Shown here piece after piece: positions 9,678 through 20,678 of a stretch of 64,000 nt of DNA (positions are counted from its first letter, which is position 1; each line of letters begins with the position of its first letter). The stretch spans positions 1 through 64,000 of the forward strand of contig CAJWTV010000001.1 of the NCBI GenBank assembly GCA_913047375.1. Reading direction: 5' to 3'. The translations under genes were made by a program, and so were the position numbers. The DNA comes from an uncultured Polaribacter sp. (lineage in GTDB: Bacteria; Bacteroidota; Bacteroidia; Flavobacteriales; Flavobacteriaceae). The notes beneath the pieces are model-generated. The model searched no databases. It saw nothing but the letters and a program-made list of their open reading frames with translations, and was not told where the DNA came from.

Positions 9678-10742
9678 ATGAAAAGATTATTAATCCTTGT
9701 TTTAATATCAATCATATATGTTAGCTGTAAAGTACAATATCAACCAAGAACTTTTGAAAATATTTTCATAAAAGAAATTAAAATGGATAGTATAAGTATT
9801 CGTTCTATTCAGGTAATAGATGCGAATAATATTGTTTATACAGGTTCTAACGGTAAAATTGGTTTTTTATCATTAAACAAAGAACAAATAAAAATTGATA
9901 AAATAATTACTCCACACATATATAGTGGTTCTATTATTCCTGATTTTAGAAGTTTAGCTTTTAATGGAGAAAGTTATTTTGCTCTTTCTGTCGGTAATCC
10001 AGCATTATTATATAAAGTTTTTAATGATAAAGCTAAATTGGTATATAAAGAAATTAACCAAAAAGTTTTTTATGATTCAATGCATTTTTTTGACGATAAC
10101 ATCCATGGTATAGCCGTTGGAGATCCAACCGAAGACTGTGCAGCTATAATATTAACCTCTAATAGAGGAGAAACTTGGAGTAAATTACCCTGTGATAACT
10201 TGCCTAAATTTGAAGAAGGGGAAGCATTTTTTGCAGCCAGTAATACTAATATAAAAACAATTGGTAGTAATGTTTGGATAGCATCAGGAGGGAAAAAATC
10301 TAGAATACTAAAATCAAATGATTTTGGTAAGACATGGGAAATATATGATACACCAATAATTCAGGGAAATGGCCCACAAGGAATTTATTCTATTGATTTT
10401 TATGATGTTAATAACGGAATTGCTATAGGTGGAGATTATTCTAAACCTTTAGAGAATAAACAAAACAAGGCAATTACTAAAGATGGTGGTAAAACATGGC
10501 AATTAGTAGCAAACAATAAAGCCCCAAATTATAAAAGTTGTATTCAATATGTTCCAAATACTTATGGACAAGAAATATTTTCATTAGGGAAGACAGGAGT
10601 TTCATTCTCAAATGATGGAGGGAAAACATGGAGAGATATCTCAAAAGAAAGTTATTATACTATTAAGTTTGTAGATAAAAATATGGCTTGGTTATCAGGA
10701 AATAATAAACTAGGTAAATTAGATTTAAAGACATTACGATAA
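9678..10742 (+). CDS. YCF48/BNR-repeat lipoprotein (WD40/YVTN-like)
   Basis: Lipobox-like VSCK; repeated (N/D)DGGKTW / DFGKTW BNR motifs. Confidence 0.8.
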   Translation: MKRLLILVLISIIYVSCKVQYQPRTFENIFIKEIKMDSISIRSIQVIDANNIVYTGSNGKIGFLSLNKEQIKIDKIITPHIYSGSIIPDFRSLAFNGESYFALSVGNPALLYKVFNDKAKLVYKEINQKVFYDSMHFFDDNIHGIAVGDPTEDCAAIILTSNRGETWSKLPCDNLPKFEEGEAFFAASNTNIKTIGSNVWIASGGKKSRILKSNDFGKTWEIYDTPIIQGNGPQGIYSIDFYDVNNGIAIGGDYSKPLENKQNKAITKDGGKTWQLVANNKAPNYKSCIQYVPNTYGQEIFSLGKTGVSFSNDGGKTWRDISKESYYTIKFVDKNMAWLSGNNKLGKLDLKTLR

Positions 10743-10779
10743 ATACTACTTGTATAAGTCAATACATAAAAGAAAGAAT

Positions 10780-12024
10780 ATGATTATTAGTAAAGAAAAA
10801 ATTATCAAAAGATTTGTAAGTTATGTTTCTATAGATACTGAATCAGATCCTAATAATTCTGCTTTTCCTTCAACTGAGAAACAATGGAAATTAGCAAGAT
10901 TATTAGAGGAAGAATTAATACAAATTGGATTGCTAGACGTAGAATTAGATAATAACTGTTATTTGATGGCAACACTACCAAGTAATTTAGATTATGATGT
11001 TCCTACAATTGGATTCATATCACATATAGATACTAGTCCTGATTTTACAGGAAAAGACATAAAACCTCAAATTCACCACGATTATAATGGTAAGGATATC
11101 ATATTAAATAAAGATAAAAATATAATATTATCCCCAGATTATTTTGATGACCTATTGCAATATAAAGGTCAAACTATTATTACAACTGACGGAACCACAC
11201 TTCTTGGAGCAGATGATAAAGCTGGAATAACAGAAATTGTCACTGCAGTAGAATATTTAATTCAAAATCCTAATGTGAAACACGGTAAAATAAGAATCTG
11301 CTTCACTCCAGATGAAGAAGTTGGAAAAGGAGCTCATTTATTTGATGTTGATAAATTTGGAGCGGATTGGGCATATACGATGGATGGAAGTCAAATAGGT
11401 GAATTAGAGTTCGAAAACTTTAATGCAGCTTCAGCTAAAATAATAATAGAAGGTAAAATTGTACATCCAGGGTATGCAAAAGGAAAAATGATAAATTCTA
11501 TATTGATAGCAAATGAGTTTATGGAAGCTTTACCTAAAAATGAAGTTCCTGAAAAAACTACAAATTACGAAGGTTTTTTTCACTTGCATGATATTACAGG
11601 TTCAGTAGAGAAAACTATTTTAGAATATATTATCAGAGATCATGATTTAGATTTATTTAACCAACGCAAAGAACTAATTCAAGAAATTGGAGATAGCATA
11701 AATAAAAAATATAATAAGGAGTTAGTAGATATAAATTTGAAGGATCAATATTTTAACATGAAAGATAAAATTCTTCCTGTTATGCATATTGTAGATATTG
11801 CTGAAGAGGCTATGAAAGATATTGGAGTGAAACCACTAATAAAGGCAATTAGAGGGGGTACAGACGGTTCCCAATTATCATTTAAAGGATTGCCTTGCCC
11901 AAATATATTTGCTGGAGGTCATAACTTTCATGGAAGATTTGAATATGTTCCTGTAGAATCGATAGTAAAAGCTACAGAAGTTATTATTAGGATAGCTGAG
12001 AAAGTATCAATAAAATTTATGTGA
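10780..12024 (+). CDS. pepT: Peptidase T (M20 tripeptidase)
   Basis: SHIDTSPD, LGADDKAGITEIV, TPDEEVGKGA, IRGGTDGSQLSFKGLPCPNIFAGG motifs. Start moved to MIISKEK. Confidence 0.93.
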   Translation: MIISKEKIIKRFVSYVSIDTESDPNNSAFPSTEKQWKLARLLEEELIQIGLLDVELDNNCYLMATLPSNLDYDVPTIGFISHIDTSPDFTGKDIKPQIHHDYNGKDIILNKDKNIILSPDYFDDLLQYKGQTIITTDGTTLLGADDKAGITEIVTAVEYLIQNPNVKHGKIRICFTPDEEVGKGAHLFDVDKFGADWAYTMDGSQIGELEFENFNAASAKIIIEGKIVHPGYAKGKMINSILIANEFMEALPKNEVPEKTTNYEGFFHLHDITGSVEKTILEYIIRDHDLDLFNQRKELIQEIGDSINKKYNKELVDINLKDQYFNMKDKILPVMHIVDIAEEAMKDIGVKPLIKAIRGGTDGSQLSFKGLPCPNIFAGGHNFHGRFEYVPVESIVKATEVIIRIAEKVSIKFM

Positions 12025-12080
12025 TAAATAATTTGTGTCTATGGATTGATGATTTTTGAGTTCTATTTTTTTGTAATACA

Positions 12081-12620
12081 CTAGAATAATTCCGGATTTC
12101 TTCCCTTGGCATTATTAAAAAAATCATGAAAATGATTAAAATCTTTTTCAATATTATCAGTTGTATTATATGCCTTTGAAATCTTCATTTGTTTTTGACC
12201 AAAATCTAGAGTAGCCATGACTATTGGAACATTTGCCCCTTTAGCTATATAATAGAAACCTGTTTTCCATTTCTCGACTTTTTTTCTTGTTCCCTCTGGA
12301 GACAAAGCCAAACGAAACTCATCTCTGGAATTAAAAATATTTATAATTGCATCGACTAAATTATTACTCTTAGATCTGTCAACAGGTATTCCTCCTAAGT
12401 AAACGAATAGAAAACTGAAAGGACCATTAAATAAAGAGCCTTTACCAATAAAATTAACCATTGTTCCGGAAGCCATTCTTGCTAAAATTGCAATAGGAAA
12501 ATCTATCCAGCTAGTATGAGGTGCAGCTATAACAACATATTTTTTTATATCTTGAGGGAAATCATTAATTAATTTCCATCCTAAAAGTCTAAATAGTATA
12601 AATCTCGAAAATCCTTTCAT
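12081..12620 (-). CDS. 1-acyl-sn-glycerol-3-phosphate acyltransferase-like protein
   Basis: APHTSWIDFP (NHx4D-like), GGIPVDRS, SPEGTRKKVEKWKTGFYYIA motifs. Confidence 0.88.
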   Translation of the reverse strand: MKGFSRFILFRLLGWKLINDFPQDIKKYVVIAAPHTSWIDFPIAILARMASGTMVNFIGKGSLFNGPFSFLFVYLGGIPVDRSKSNNLVDAIINIFNSRDEFRLALSPEGTRKKVEKWKTGFYYIAKGANVPIVMATLDFGQKQMKISKAYNTTDNIEKDFNHFHDFFNNAKGRNPELF

Positions 12621-12660
12621 TGTATATTTTAAAGTTCTAAATTTAAGAACTTAATTTGAT

Positions 12661-13983
12661 ATGATGAATGATTTAATAATTAACTTTTTAATAATTGTTT
12701 TTGGAATTATAATTGGCTTATTTATAGGTCAATTATTAGGTAAATTGAAAAGAGAAAAAGAGAAATCTATTTTAGAAGGACAAAATTCTTTACTTAAGTC
12801 ATCTTTAATAAATTCAGAAAATTCAGTTTTAGAAACTGAAAAAAAAATAAATAGTATACAACAAGAAAAAGAAAATCTACTTACAATAAATTCTCATCAG
12901 GCTGCAGATTTAAAAAATTTGCAATTAAAATTGAATGAAAATAAAAAAGAAATTAACAAAATACAAGAAAAATTTACTTTAGAATTCGAAAACTTAGCTA
13001 ATAGAATTTTAGATGAAAAATCAACAAAATTCACTAATCAAAATAAAGAGAATTTAAATATTATTTTAAATCCACTGAAAGAAAAAATAAAAGGCTTTGA
13101 GGATAAAGTTGATAAAACGCATAAAGAAAGTATTGATTATCACGCAGCTTTACGTCAACAAATAATTGGATTAAAGGAAATGAATTTACAAATGAGTAAA
13201 GAGACCATTAATTTAACTAAAGCTTTAAAGGGTGATAATAAAACACAAGGAAATTGGGGAGAGTTAGTATTAGAGCGTGTATTAGAAAAATCTGGTTTAG
13301 AAAAAGATAGAGAATATTTTGTGCAGCAAAGTTTTACAAATGATGAAGGGAAGAGAGTATTACCAGATGTAGTTATTCATTTACCTGATAACAAAAAAAT
13401 GATAGTAGACTCTAAAGTATCTTTAACTGCTTATGAGCAATTTGTTAACTGTGATGACGAAAGTGAAAAAAGTCTATTCCTGAAAGATCATATAAATTCA
13501 TTAAAAAGGCACATAGAACAATTAAGTGAAAAAAAATATGAGGATATATATAAAATTGAATCTCCGGATTTTGTGCTATTATTCATCCCAATAGAGCCTG
13601 CTTTTGCAATTGCTATAAATGCAGATAACTTTTTATACAATAAAGCGTTTGAGAAAAATATAGTGATAGTTACACCTTCTACTCTTCTGGCAACTCTAAG
13701 GACAATAGACTCTATGTGGAATAATGAAAAGCAACAAAAAAATGCTTTGGAAATAGCAAGACAAGCGGGTAGTCTCTATGATAAATTTTATGGTCTCTTG
13801 AATGATTTGATTGGTATTGGAAAGAAAATAGATGCATCTAAAACTGATTATAATGCAGCTATGAAGAAACTTTTTGAGGGTTCGGGTAACCTAATAACTA
13901 GCGTTGAAAAGTTAAAGAAGATGGGTGCTAAGGCTAAGAAAGCACTACCTGAAAATATTATTGAAAAAGCCAGTGATGATTGA
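12661..13983 (+). CDS. rmuC: DNA recombination protein RmuC
   Basis: N-terminal TM plus coiled coil; GNWGELVLERVLEKSGLEKDREY and LPDVVIHLPDNKKMIVDSKVSL. Confidence 0.93.
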   Translation: MMNDLIINFLIIVFGIIIGLFIGQLLGKLKREKEKSILEGQNSLLKSSLINSENSVLETEKKINSIQQEKENLLTINSHQAADLKNLQLKLNENKKEINKIQEKFTLEFENLANRILDEKSTKFTNQNKENLNIILNPLKEKIKGFEDKVDKTHKESIDYHAALRQQIIGLKEMNLQMSKETINLTKALKGDNKTQGNWGELVLERVLEKSGLEKDREYFVQQSFTNDEGKRVLPDVVIHLPDNKKMIVDSKVSLTAYEQFVNCDDESEKSLFLKDHINSLKRHIEQLSEKKYEDIYKIESPDFVLLFIPIEPAFAIAINADNFLYNKAFEKNIVIVTPSTLLATLRTIDSMWNNEKQQKNALEIARQAGSLYDKFYGLLNDLIGIGKKIDASKTDYNAAMKKLFEGSGNLITSVEKLKKMGAKAKKALPENIIEKASDD

Positions 13984-13987
13984 TAAT

Positions 13988-15712
13988 TTATAAGTAGATT
14001 ATTTTTTGAATTGAGCTTTTTTTATTTGTAAGAGATTTTACAATATAGATACCTCTCTTATATAAGGAAACGTCTATAAAATTTTCATTAAATTTAGTAA
14101 ATAATAATTTACCTGTAATACTATACACACTAATAATTATCTCATCTAAAATAGTAATATTTTTAAGCTGAAAAACTCCATTATTACTTGGATTAGGATA
14201 AAAAAGTGAATTATTTTTAGGGTAACTATTAATACTTAAAATTCCATTATTTTCCTTAATTAAGAGTGATTGATTTACGTTTATATTTTCAAAAACTTCA
14301 ACCAAACCATTATGTTTCCATGTAATTTTAATATAATCTATATTTGAAGCTGAACTTAATCCGATAAATTCATAGGAAGAATTCTGACTTAAATATCCTT
14401 CACCGCATAAAGTATATCTGTATTGAGATTTACCATTAGCAAAAACTTCTATTTGATTACCTATTCCATCTTTATTTCCTGAAGTACCCTCTAGTTTTAT
14501 CTTAATCCAATTGTTACTATTATTACTTGTATTATTAAAAAAAAAATTATTTTCTGTATCATTGGAAACAACCAAATCAGGTTTTCCATCATTCTCAATA
14601 TCGCCTATTGCATTAGAATAGCTTATTCGAGTGTCATTTTCAAAACCAATATTATTTGGAATTATAAAAGTTCCATCACCTTGATTATGATAAAATGCTG
14701 ATGGTAAAAGGTTCGAATCAGATCCGTCAAAAGGACCACTAACATATAAATCAAGATTACTGTCATTATCAGCATCTAGAAAAACTGCTCCCCAGCCAAC
14801 ACTATCAAAACTTGTACCTGTATCTCTTGCTACGTCAGTAAATGTTCCATCTCCATTATTTTTTAATAATTGATTACCATCAGGTGTATTTGTAACATAA
14901 ATATCAAACCAACCATCATTATTATAATCTCCGATAGTTGTAGACATAGCATTTACGAATATACCAGCACCACTTGCTTCTGAAGTGTCTTCAAATGTAC
15001 TGTCTCCATTATTTTTATATAATCTATTTGTATATGTTGGCTTATCATTAGAAACATAAATATCTTGAAAACCGTCGTTATTATAGTCAAAGAACACTGA
15101 GCAAAAGGAAATTTCACTTGTTAATAATATACCTGCAGAACTGGATATATCAGTATATAAACCATTATTGTTTTGGTATAAAAAGTTTCTTTGAGCTTCA
15201 TTTTCGTCATCTCTATTACAAATAAAAGCATCTAAATCTCCGTCATTATCAATATCTCCGAAAGAAGCACCAGTTGTATACTTGTTCTCATTAAAAAAAC
15301 CTATTGAATTAGAAATATCAGTAAAAACCATATTCCCATCATTTTTATAAAACTTATTTACACCATCCAAGGCAGTAACAAAAAGATCTTTATCTCCATC
15401 ATTATCATAATCGACCCAAATTATTTGTTTAGTTTTTAATGTGTTTGAAATTCCCGAAAAAAACACACGCTCTAATAGACCTTCATTGTTTTTTAAGAAA
15501 TATAATTCTTCTGTATCTTGAGTTGTAAAAGAAATATCGTCCCACCCATCATCATCAAAGTCAATAAATGAAACTCCACCACCAAGAGAACTAACTCCGT
15601 AGGATAGGCTCATACCTAATGCATCAGAATTTTCTATGAAATTAACTTGACTGAATGAATAGTTGAAAAATAGAAGAAAGGTAACTAAACCAATACTGAA
15701 CAACTTATTCAT
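13988..15712 (-). CDS. FG-GAP/VCBS repeat protein with ASPIC/UnbV-like region and T9SS C-terminal sorting domain
   Basis: Repeated DYNNDGxxDIYV motifs; C-terminal YPNPSNNGVFQLKN...RGIYIVKS T9SS type A-like tail; signal peptide. Confidence 0.88.
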   Translation of the reverse strand: MNKLFSIGLVTFLLFFNYSFSQVNFIENSDALGMSLSYGVSSLGGGVSFIDFDDDGWDDISFTTQDTEELYFLKNNEGLLERVFFSGISNTLKTKQIIWVDYDNDGDKDLFVTALDGVNKFYKNDGNMVFTDISNSIGFFNENKYTTGASFGDIDNDGDLDAFICNRDDENEAQRNFLYQNNNGLYTDISSSAGILLTSEISFCSVFFDYNNDGFQDIYVSNDKPTYTNRLYKNNGDSTFEDTSEASGAGIFVNAMSTTIGDYNNDGWFDIYVTNTPDGNQLLKNNGDGTFTDVARDTGTSFDSVGWGAVFLDADNDSNLDLYVSGPFDGSDSNLLPSAFYHNQGDGTFIIPNNIGFENDTRISYSNAIGDIENDGKPDLVVSNDTENNFFFNNTSNNSNNWIKIKLEGTSGNKDGIGNQIEVFANGKSQYRYTLCGEGYLSQNSSYEFIGLSSASNIDYIKITWKHNGLVEVFENINVNQSLLIKENNGILSINSYPKNNSLFYPNPSNNGVFQLKNITILDEIIISVYSITGKLLFTKFNENFIDVSLYKRGIYIVKSLTNKKSSIQKIIYL

Positions 15713-15762
15713 AAATCATAAATTTTATTAAAAATCTAATAACAAATTTAGTTGTATTAAAT

Positions 15763-17037
15763 TTACATTACAAATAGTCTTCTATGAGACATCATATCTG
15801 ATACTCTTTCAGCTATTTTATGTAGGGCTTCATCATTATCTGAATTTTGTATTGCTTCATCAATGAATCCGACAACAGCTGCCATATCAAATTCTTTTAA
15901 ACCACGAGTGGTAATAGCAGGTGTTCCAACTCTAATGCCAGAAGTTACAAAAGGGCTTTTGTCATCAAAAGGGACCATGTTTTTATTAACAGTAATTTCA
16001 GCTTTGCCTAGAGCTATTTCCGCATCTTTACCTGAAATATTTTTGTTTCGTAAATCAATTAACATCATATGATTATCAGTACCACCAGAAATCAAATCAT
16101 ACCCTTTAGCTACAAATTCTTTTGCCATAGCAGCGGCATTTTCTTTCACTTGAATTTGGTATTCTAAAAACTCATCAGTCAATGCTTCACCAAAAGCAAT
16201 AGCCTTAGCCGCTATAACATGCTCTAAAGGCCCACCTTGATTTCCTGGAAAAACTGCAGATTGAAGTAATGATGACATTTTCTTTAATTTTCCACTTTTT
16301 AAAGTTGCTCCAAAAGGGTTTTCAAAATCTTTTCCAATCATAATAATACCACCTCTGGGACCTCGTAATGTTTTGTGCGTAGTTGAAGTTACAATATGAC
16401 AATGAGGTAAAGGATCATTTAATATTCCTTTTGCTATCATTCCCGATGGATGAGAAATATCTGCTAACAAAATTGCACCAACGCTATCAGCGATTGCTCT
16501 GAATCTTTTAAAATCTATATCTCTAGAATAAGCAGAAGCACCGGCAATAATTAGATTTGGTTGTTCTTTAGTAGCAATATCCTGAATTTTATCATAATCT
16601 AAAACTCCAGTATCTTTTTCAACTCCATAAAAAGATGTTTTATATAGTTTACCAGAAAAATTTACAGGCGAGCCATGTGTTAAATGTCCTCCATGTGATA
16701 AATCAAAACCTAAAATCTTATCTCCTGGTTTTAAACAAACTGAAAAAACTGCAGTATTTGCTTGAGAACCAGAATGAGGCTGTACGTTTACATATTCAGC
16801 TCCAAATAATTCTTTAGCTCTATCAATAGCAATCTGTTCAACAATATCAACAATTTCACAACCACCGTAATAACGTTTACCAGGATAACCTTCAGCATAT
16901 TTATTAGTTAAAACAGAACCTTGAGCTTTCATTACTTGATCACTTACAAAGTTTTCTGAAGCTATTAATTCTAAACCGTTTAATTGTCTATCTTTTTCTT
17001 CCTCAATAAGGTCGAAAATTAAATTATCTTGTTGCAT
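15763..17037 (-). CDS. glyA: Serine hydroxymethyltransferase
   Basis: [26 protein letters not shown] (PLP lysine), full length. Confidence 0.97.
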   Translation of the reverse strand: MQQDNLIFDLIEEEKDRQLNGLELIASENFVSDQVMKAQGSVLTNKYAEGYPGKRYYGGCEIVDIVEQIAIDRAKELFGAEYVNVQPHSGSQANTAVFSVCLKPGDKILGFDLSHGGHLTHGSPVNFSGKLYKTSFYGVEKDTGVLDYDKIQDIATKEQPNLIIAGASAYSRDIDFKRFRAIADSVGAILLADISHPSGMIAKGILNDPLPHCHIVTSTTHKTLRGPRGGIIMIGKDFENPFGATLKSGKLKKMSSLLQSAVFPGNQGGPLEHVIAAKAIAFGEALTDEFLEYQIQVKENAAAMAKEFVAKGYDLISGGTDNHMMLIDLRNKNISGKDAEIALGKAEITVNKNMVPFDDKSPFVTSGIRVGTPAITTRGLKEFDMAAVVGFIDEAIQNSDNDEALHKIAERVSDMMSHRRLFVM

Positions 17038-17058
17038 TGTTGTGTATATTTAATTAAG

Positions 17059-17066
17059 CAAAAATA
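17059..17066 (-). promoter_or_regulatory. Putative glyA -7 element
   Basis: TATTTTTG on the minus strand 22 bp upstream of glyA. Confidence 0.45.
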
Positions 17067-17202
17067 ATAAAAAGGTTGATTGAATTAAATAAGTTTTACA
17101 TATTATTTTTTATTTCTATTAACAATTATATTATCATCAAAAAATGAGTGTTAAAAATAAGTTATTGATGTATATTCATCTTAAAATTGAGAATAAATTT
17201 CA

Positions 17203-17210
17203 TAAATTTG
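17203..17210 (+). promoter_or_regulatory. Putative fumarylacetoacetase -7 element
   Basis: TAAATTTG 22 bp upstream of the ATG at 17232. Confidence 0.4.
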
Positions 17211-17231
17211 ATAAAATTTAAATAGTTAAAA

Positions 17232-18509
17232 ATGATTATAACAGCAAACAATCCGAATAGAAAATCTTGGTTGGATGTATCTAAAAATTCTGACTTCCCA
17301 ATTCAAAATATACCTTTTGGAGTTTTTATAACAAAAGATGATATTATTACTATTGGAAGCAGGATTGGTGATTTCGCAATAGATTTAGGTGCTTTTCACC
17401 AGTTATCATATTTTGAAGGAATTCCACTTACAGATGACATCTTTTTACAAGACAACTTAAATGATTTTATTGCTGATGGAAGAAAAACGTGGCGTTTAGT
17501 TCGAAATAGAATTGCAGAAGTTTTTGATGTTACTAATGGTAAACTGCGAGATAATGCTGTTCATAAAGAAAAAATTATTTTCAGGATAGAAGAAGTAGAA
17601 ATGTTATTACCAGTTGCTGTTGGAGATTATACAGATTTCTATGCAAGTAAAGAACATGCAACAAATGTGGGCTCATTATTTAGAGATCCCGAAAACGCAT
17701 TATTACCAAATTGGTTACATATACCGATTGGTTATCATGGTAGAAGTTCATCGATTATTCCTTCAGGAACACCTGTAAGAAGACCACATGGTCAAACAAG
17801 ACCAGTGGAAGGTAGTAAAACACCTGGTTTTGGACCAACAAAATTATTAGATTTTGAATTAGAAATGGCTTTTATAACCACAGATGCGAATGTTCTTGGT
17901 GATAGAATACCTATTCAAGAAGCTGAAGAATATATTTTTGGGTTGGTACAATTCAATGACTGGTCAGCAAGAGATATTCAAGCATGGGAATATGTACCCT
18001 TAGGTCCATTTTTAGGAAAAAGTTTTGCATCAACTATTTCACCATGGATCGTTACTTTAGATGCACTAGAGCCCTTTAGAACTGAAAACCCAAAACAAGT
18101 ACATGAGCCCTTACCCTATTTAAAGCAGTTAGGTAAAGGAAGTTATGACATTCATCTTCAAGTAGGTATCAAGCCTGAGAATAGTGAAGAAACTATTGTT
18201 GCTAATTCTAACTTTAAGTATATGTATTGGACAATGGCTCAACAATTAGCACATCACACAGTAAACGGTTGCCCTGTAGAGGCAGGAGATATGATGGGTT
18301 CAGGGACTATTTCAGGCCCTACTAAAGATAGTTTCGGATCGATGTTAGAACTTACTTGGAAAGGTCAAAACCCAATAAAATTAAATGATGGATCTATTCG
18401 TAAATTTATAAATGATAACGATACTGTAATTATGAGAGCTCATTGTAAAAACGATAAGGTCCGTATTGGTTTTGGTGAATGTACTGGTAAAATATTACCG
18501 GCTAAATAG
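17232..18509 (+). CDS. fahA: Fumarylacetoacetase
   Basis: PIGYHGRSSSIIPSGTPVRRP, GLVQFNDWSARDIQ, MGSGTISGP motifs. Confidence 0.95.
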   Translation: MIITANNPNRKSWLDVSKNSDFPIQNIPFGVFITKDDIITIGSRIGDFAIDLGAFHQLSYFEGIPLTDDIFLQDNLNDFIADGRKTWRLVRNRIAEVFDVTNGKLRDNAVHKEKIIFRIEEVEMLLPVAVGDYTDFYASKEHATNVGSLFRDPENALLPNWLHIPIGYHGRSSSIIPSGTPVRRPHGQTRPVEGSKTPGFGPTKLLDFELEMAFITTDANVLGDRIPIQEAEEYIFGLVQFNDWSARDIQAWEYVPLGPFLGKSFASTISPWIVTLDALEPFRTENPKQVHEPLPYLKQLGKGSYDIHLQVGIKPENSEETIVANSNFKYMYWTMAQQLAHHTVNGCPVEAGDMMGSGTISGPTKDSFGSMLELTWKGQNPIKLNDGSIRKFINDNDTVIMRAHCKNDKVRIGFGECTGKILPAK

Positions 18510-18530
18510 TTAATAACATTTTAAATAAAT

Positions 18531-20105
18531 TTATTCTTCTATAGGAGGGTGACCATGTATTCTTTCAAAGTCGGTATCGAAATTTTCTCTTAAGTAGGCA
18601 TTTAGTTTTTTTCTGTAATCATCTTTTAACCAAGTTACAAAATTATGCGTGCTTTTAGAAATACATTTTGCATACCTATTAATGCGATCGTCTATTTCCT
18701 CTCCTAATTTTTTGGCTAAAATTAATGCGTCAAATACATCTTCACTATTTTCAATACACATTTTTGCATGATGTACAATAGACTTTTCTAAAACACGTTT
18801 AGAGGATTCTCCTGCCCTTATTGTATCGATATAAACTCTTTTAACATCAAAATAAATATCTGTTGATTTCTCAAAGTCAATCTTTAAATTTGTTGGTAAT
18901 TCATATCGAAATGTACTTTCAATTTCTTCATCAGATAGAATAGCGTCTAAATAATAATCTGGAGATTTGAACATTTTTTGCCAGTCTAGGTCTGCTCCCC
19001 AAGCACCGAATCTATGAAAATTATTTCCTAAATCTACTACTGTAAAAGCACCTTTGTTACTCAATATTCTTGAGCCACGACCAATCATTTGATAATAAAG
19101 TGTTAACGACTTTGTAGCTCTATTTAAAATAATAGATCCTATAGTTGGCTCATCAAAACCAGTAGTTAATATACTTACGGATGTGATAATAGCATTTGGT
19201 GTCTTTTTAAACCAAGTCAATATAAAATCACGTTCTTTCCTTGTATTTGTGTTATCTAAATGTGCTATTGGATACCCTGCTTTTTTAAAAGCCTCAAAAA
19301 CCTGAATAGACGTATTTATACCATTATTAAAAATTAATGTTTTTTTACCTTTGGACGTCTCCTCATAAGCCTCAATTAACTTACTAAGCATATCTGAATT
19401 TGTATAAAGATCTTCTGAAGACTTTACAGTATAATCACCGTTTGCCCCAACTTCTAAAGAGGTTAGACCAACATTAAAGGAATGTAAATCAGCACTTGCC
19501 AAATAATGGTTATCAATTAAATGTTGAATTGTCTCACCAACAAATAGTTCTTGATAATTCTCATACATTGGTAATTTAATATTTGAACTTAAAGGAGTTG
19601 CAGTAACACCTAAAACTATAGATTTGTCAAAAAACTTAAATATTTTTGTAAAGGAATTATAATGAGCCTCATCAACAATTACTAGACCAATATCAGAAAT
19701 ATCTAATTTTTCATCATTCAACCTGTTTTTCAAAGTTTCAACCATTGCAACAAAACAATCATAATTATCTTGATCTTCCAATTGTGCAGTACTATTAATA
19801 ATTTTATTTTCAACACCAAATTCTGAAAGCATTTTAGATGTTTGCTTACTTAATTCAATCCTATGGGTTAAAACCAAAACTTTTTTTCTGTATTTAGAAA
19901 TATAGCGTCTTACGATTTCTGAGAAAATAACAGTTTTTCCACCCCCGGTTGGAAGTTGATAGAGTAAATGATAATCATCAGCAGCATTTTCAAATCTTTG
20001 AAAGATTTCTGTAATTGCATCTTGTTGATAATTATATAATTCTTTTCCTGAAGTATTCTTTAAAGTGCTTAATTCTGCCAAGATTTTAAAAATTTTGAAA
20101 TACAA
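18531..20105 (-). CDS. SF2 DEAD/DEAH-box helicase (SSL2/type III R-like core)
   Basis: LPTGGGKTVIFSE, VDEAHYNS, GVTATPL, QMIGRGSR motifs; no adjacent methylase or nuclease. Confidence 0.88.
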   Translation of the reverse strand: MYFKIFKILAELSTLKNTSGKELYNYQQDAITEIFQRFENAADDYHLLYQLPTGGGKTVIFSEIVRRYISKYRKKVLVLTHRIELSKQTSKMLSEFGVENKIINSTAQLEDQDNYDCFVAMVETLKNRLNDEKLDISDIGLVIVDEAHYNSFTKIFKFFDKSIVLGVTATPLSSNIKLPMYENYQELFVGETIQHLIDNHYLASADLHSFNVGLTSLEVGANGDYTVKSSEDLYTNSDMLSKLIEAYEETSKGKKTLIFNNGINTSIQVFEAFKKAGYPIAHLDNTNTRKERDFILTWFKKTPNAIITSVSILTTGFDEPTIGSIILNRATKSLTLYYQMIGRGSRILSNKGAFTVVDLGNNFHRFGAWGADLDWQKMFKSPDYYLDAILSDEEIESTFRYELPTNLKIDFEKSTDIYFDVKRVYIDTIRAGESSKRVLEKSIVHHAKMCIENSEDVFDALILAKKLGEEIDDRINRYAKCISKSTHNFVTWLKDDYRKKLNAYLRENFDTDFERIHGHPPIEE

Positions 20106-20141
20106 AAATAAGACTTAAAATAGGTTTTACACAACTTTAGT

Positions 20142-20531
20142 CTATAGAAATCTAGATAAATTTGTTTGTGTGATGTCATAATGCGAGGAATGTTCAATAA
20201 CAGTACCATTTCTAACTATAATTAATTGTGGAGATTCATGAACTACTTTAAAATAATTACCAACTTCATTGGAAATATTCCTGTGTTCTAAAAGATCTAG
20301 ATAGTATATTTTTATTTTTTTTGTTTCTTCAGAGAATAATTTTTCGAATTCTTTAATTACCATTCGACTAATACCACATCTTGTCGAATGTTTAAAAATA
20401 AGTATGGATTCTTTTTTTGATAATTCATAAATAACATCTAGATCTTCTATATTATTCAAAGGAATCCAATTGATAAATGTTTCATTTACTATTTTATTTT
20501 TGTTGTTAAATAGATTATCAAAAACTCCCAT
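20142..20531 (-). CDS. ytxJ: Bacillithiol-system redox protein YtxJ-like (monothiol thioredoxin fold)
   Basis: ILIFKHSTRCGISRMVIKEFE and YLDLLEHRNISNEV...ESPQLIIVRNG. Confidence 0.85.
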   Translation of the reverse strand: MGVFDNLFNNKNKIVNETFINWIPLNNIEDLDVIYELSKKESILIFKHSTRCGISRMVIKEFEKLFSEETKKIKIYYLDLLEHRNISNEVGNYFKVVHESPQLIIVRNGTVIEHSSHYDITQTNLSRFL

Positions 20532-20678
20532 ATCAAATAATTTTTTCTTATTAATTTGTAAATGTATGAAAGTTTTACACAGCTTAAAGTAATAGGATTT
20601 ATAAAATAAAAAATAAAAAATAGTTTATAATAATCTAGAGATATGAATTCATTATATTCGTTAATTAAACTAATTATT

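Noticed and set aside
14200-15700. Repetitive ccatcattatt-type tracts
   Set aside because: These encode the DYNNDG FG-GAP repeats of the T9SS protein; not microsatellite or CRISPR structure.
15863-16817. Plus-strand ORFs (69 and 60 aa) inside glyA
   Set aside because: Antisense to a highly conserved enzyme; no motifs.
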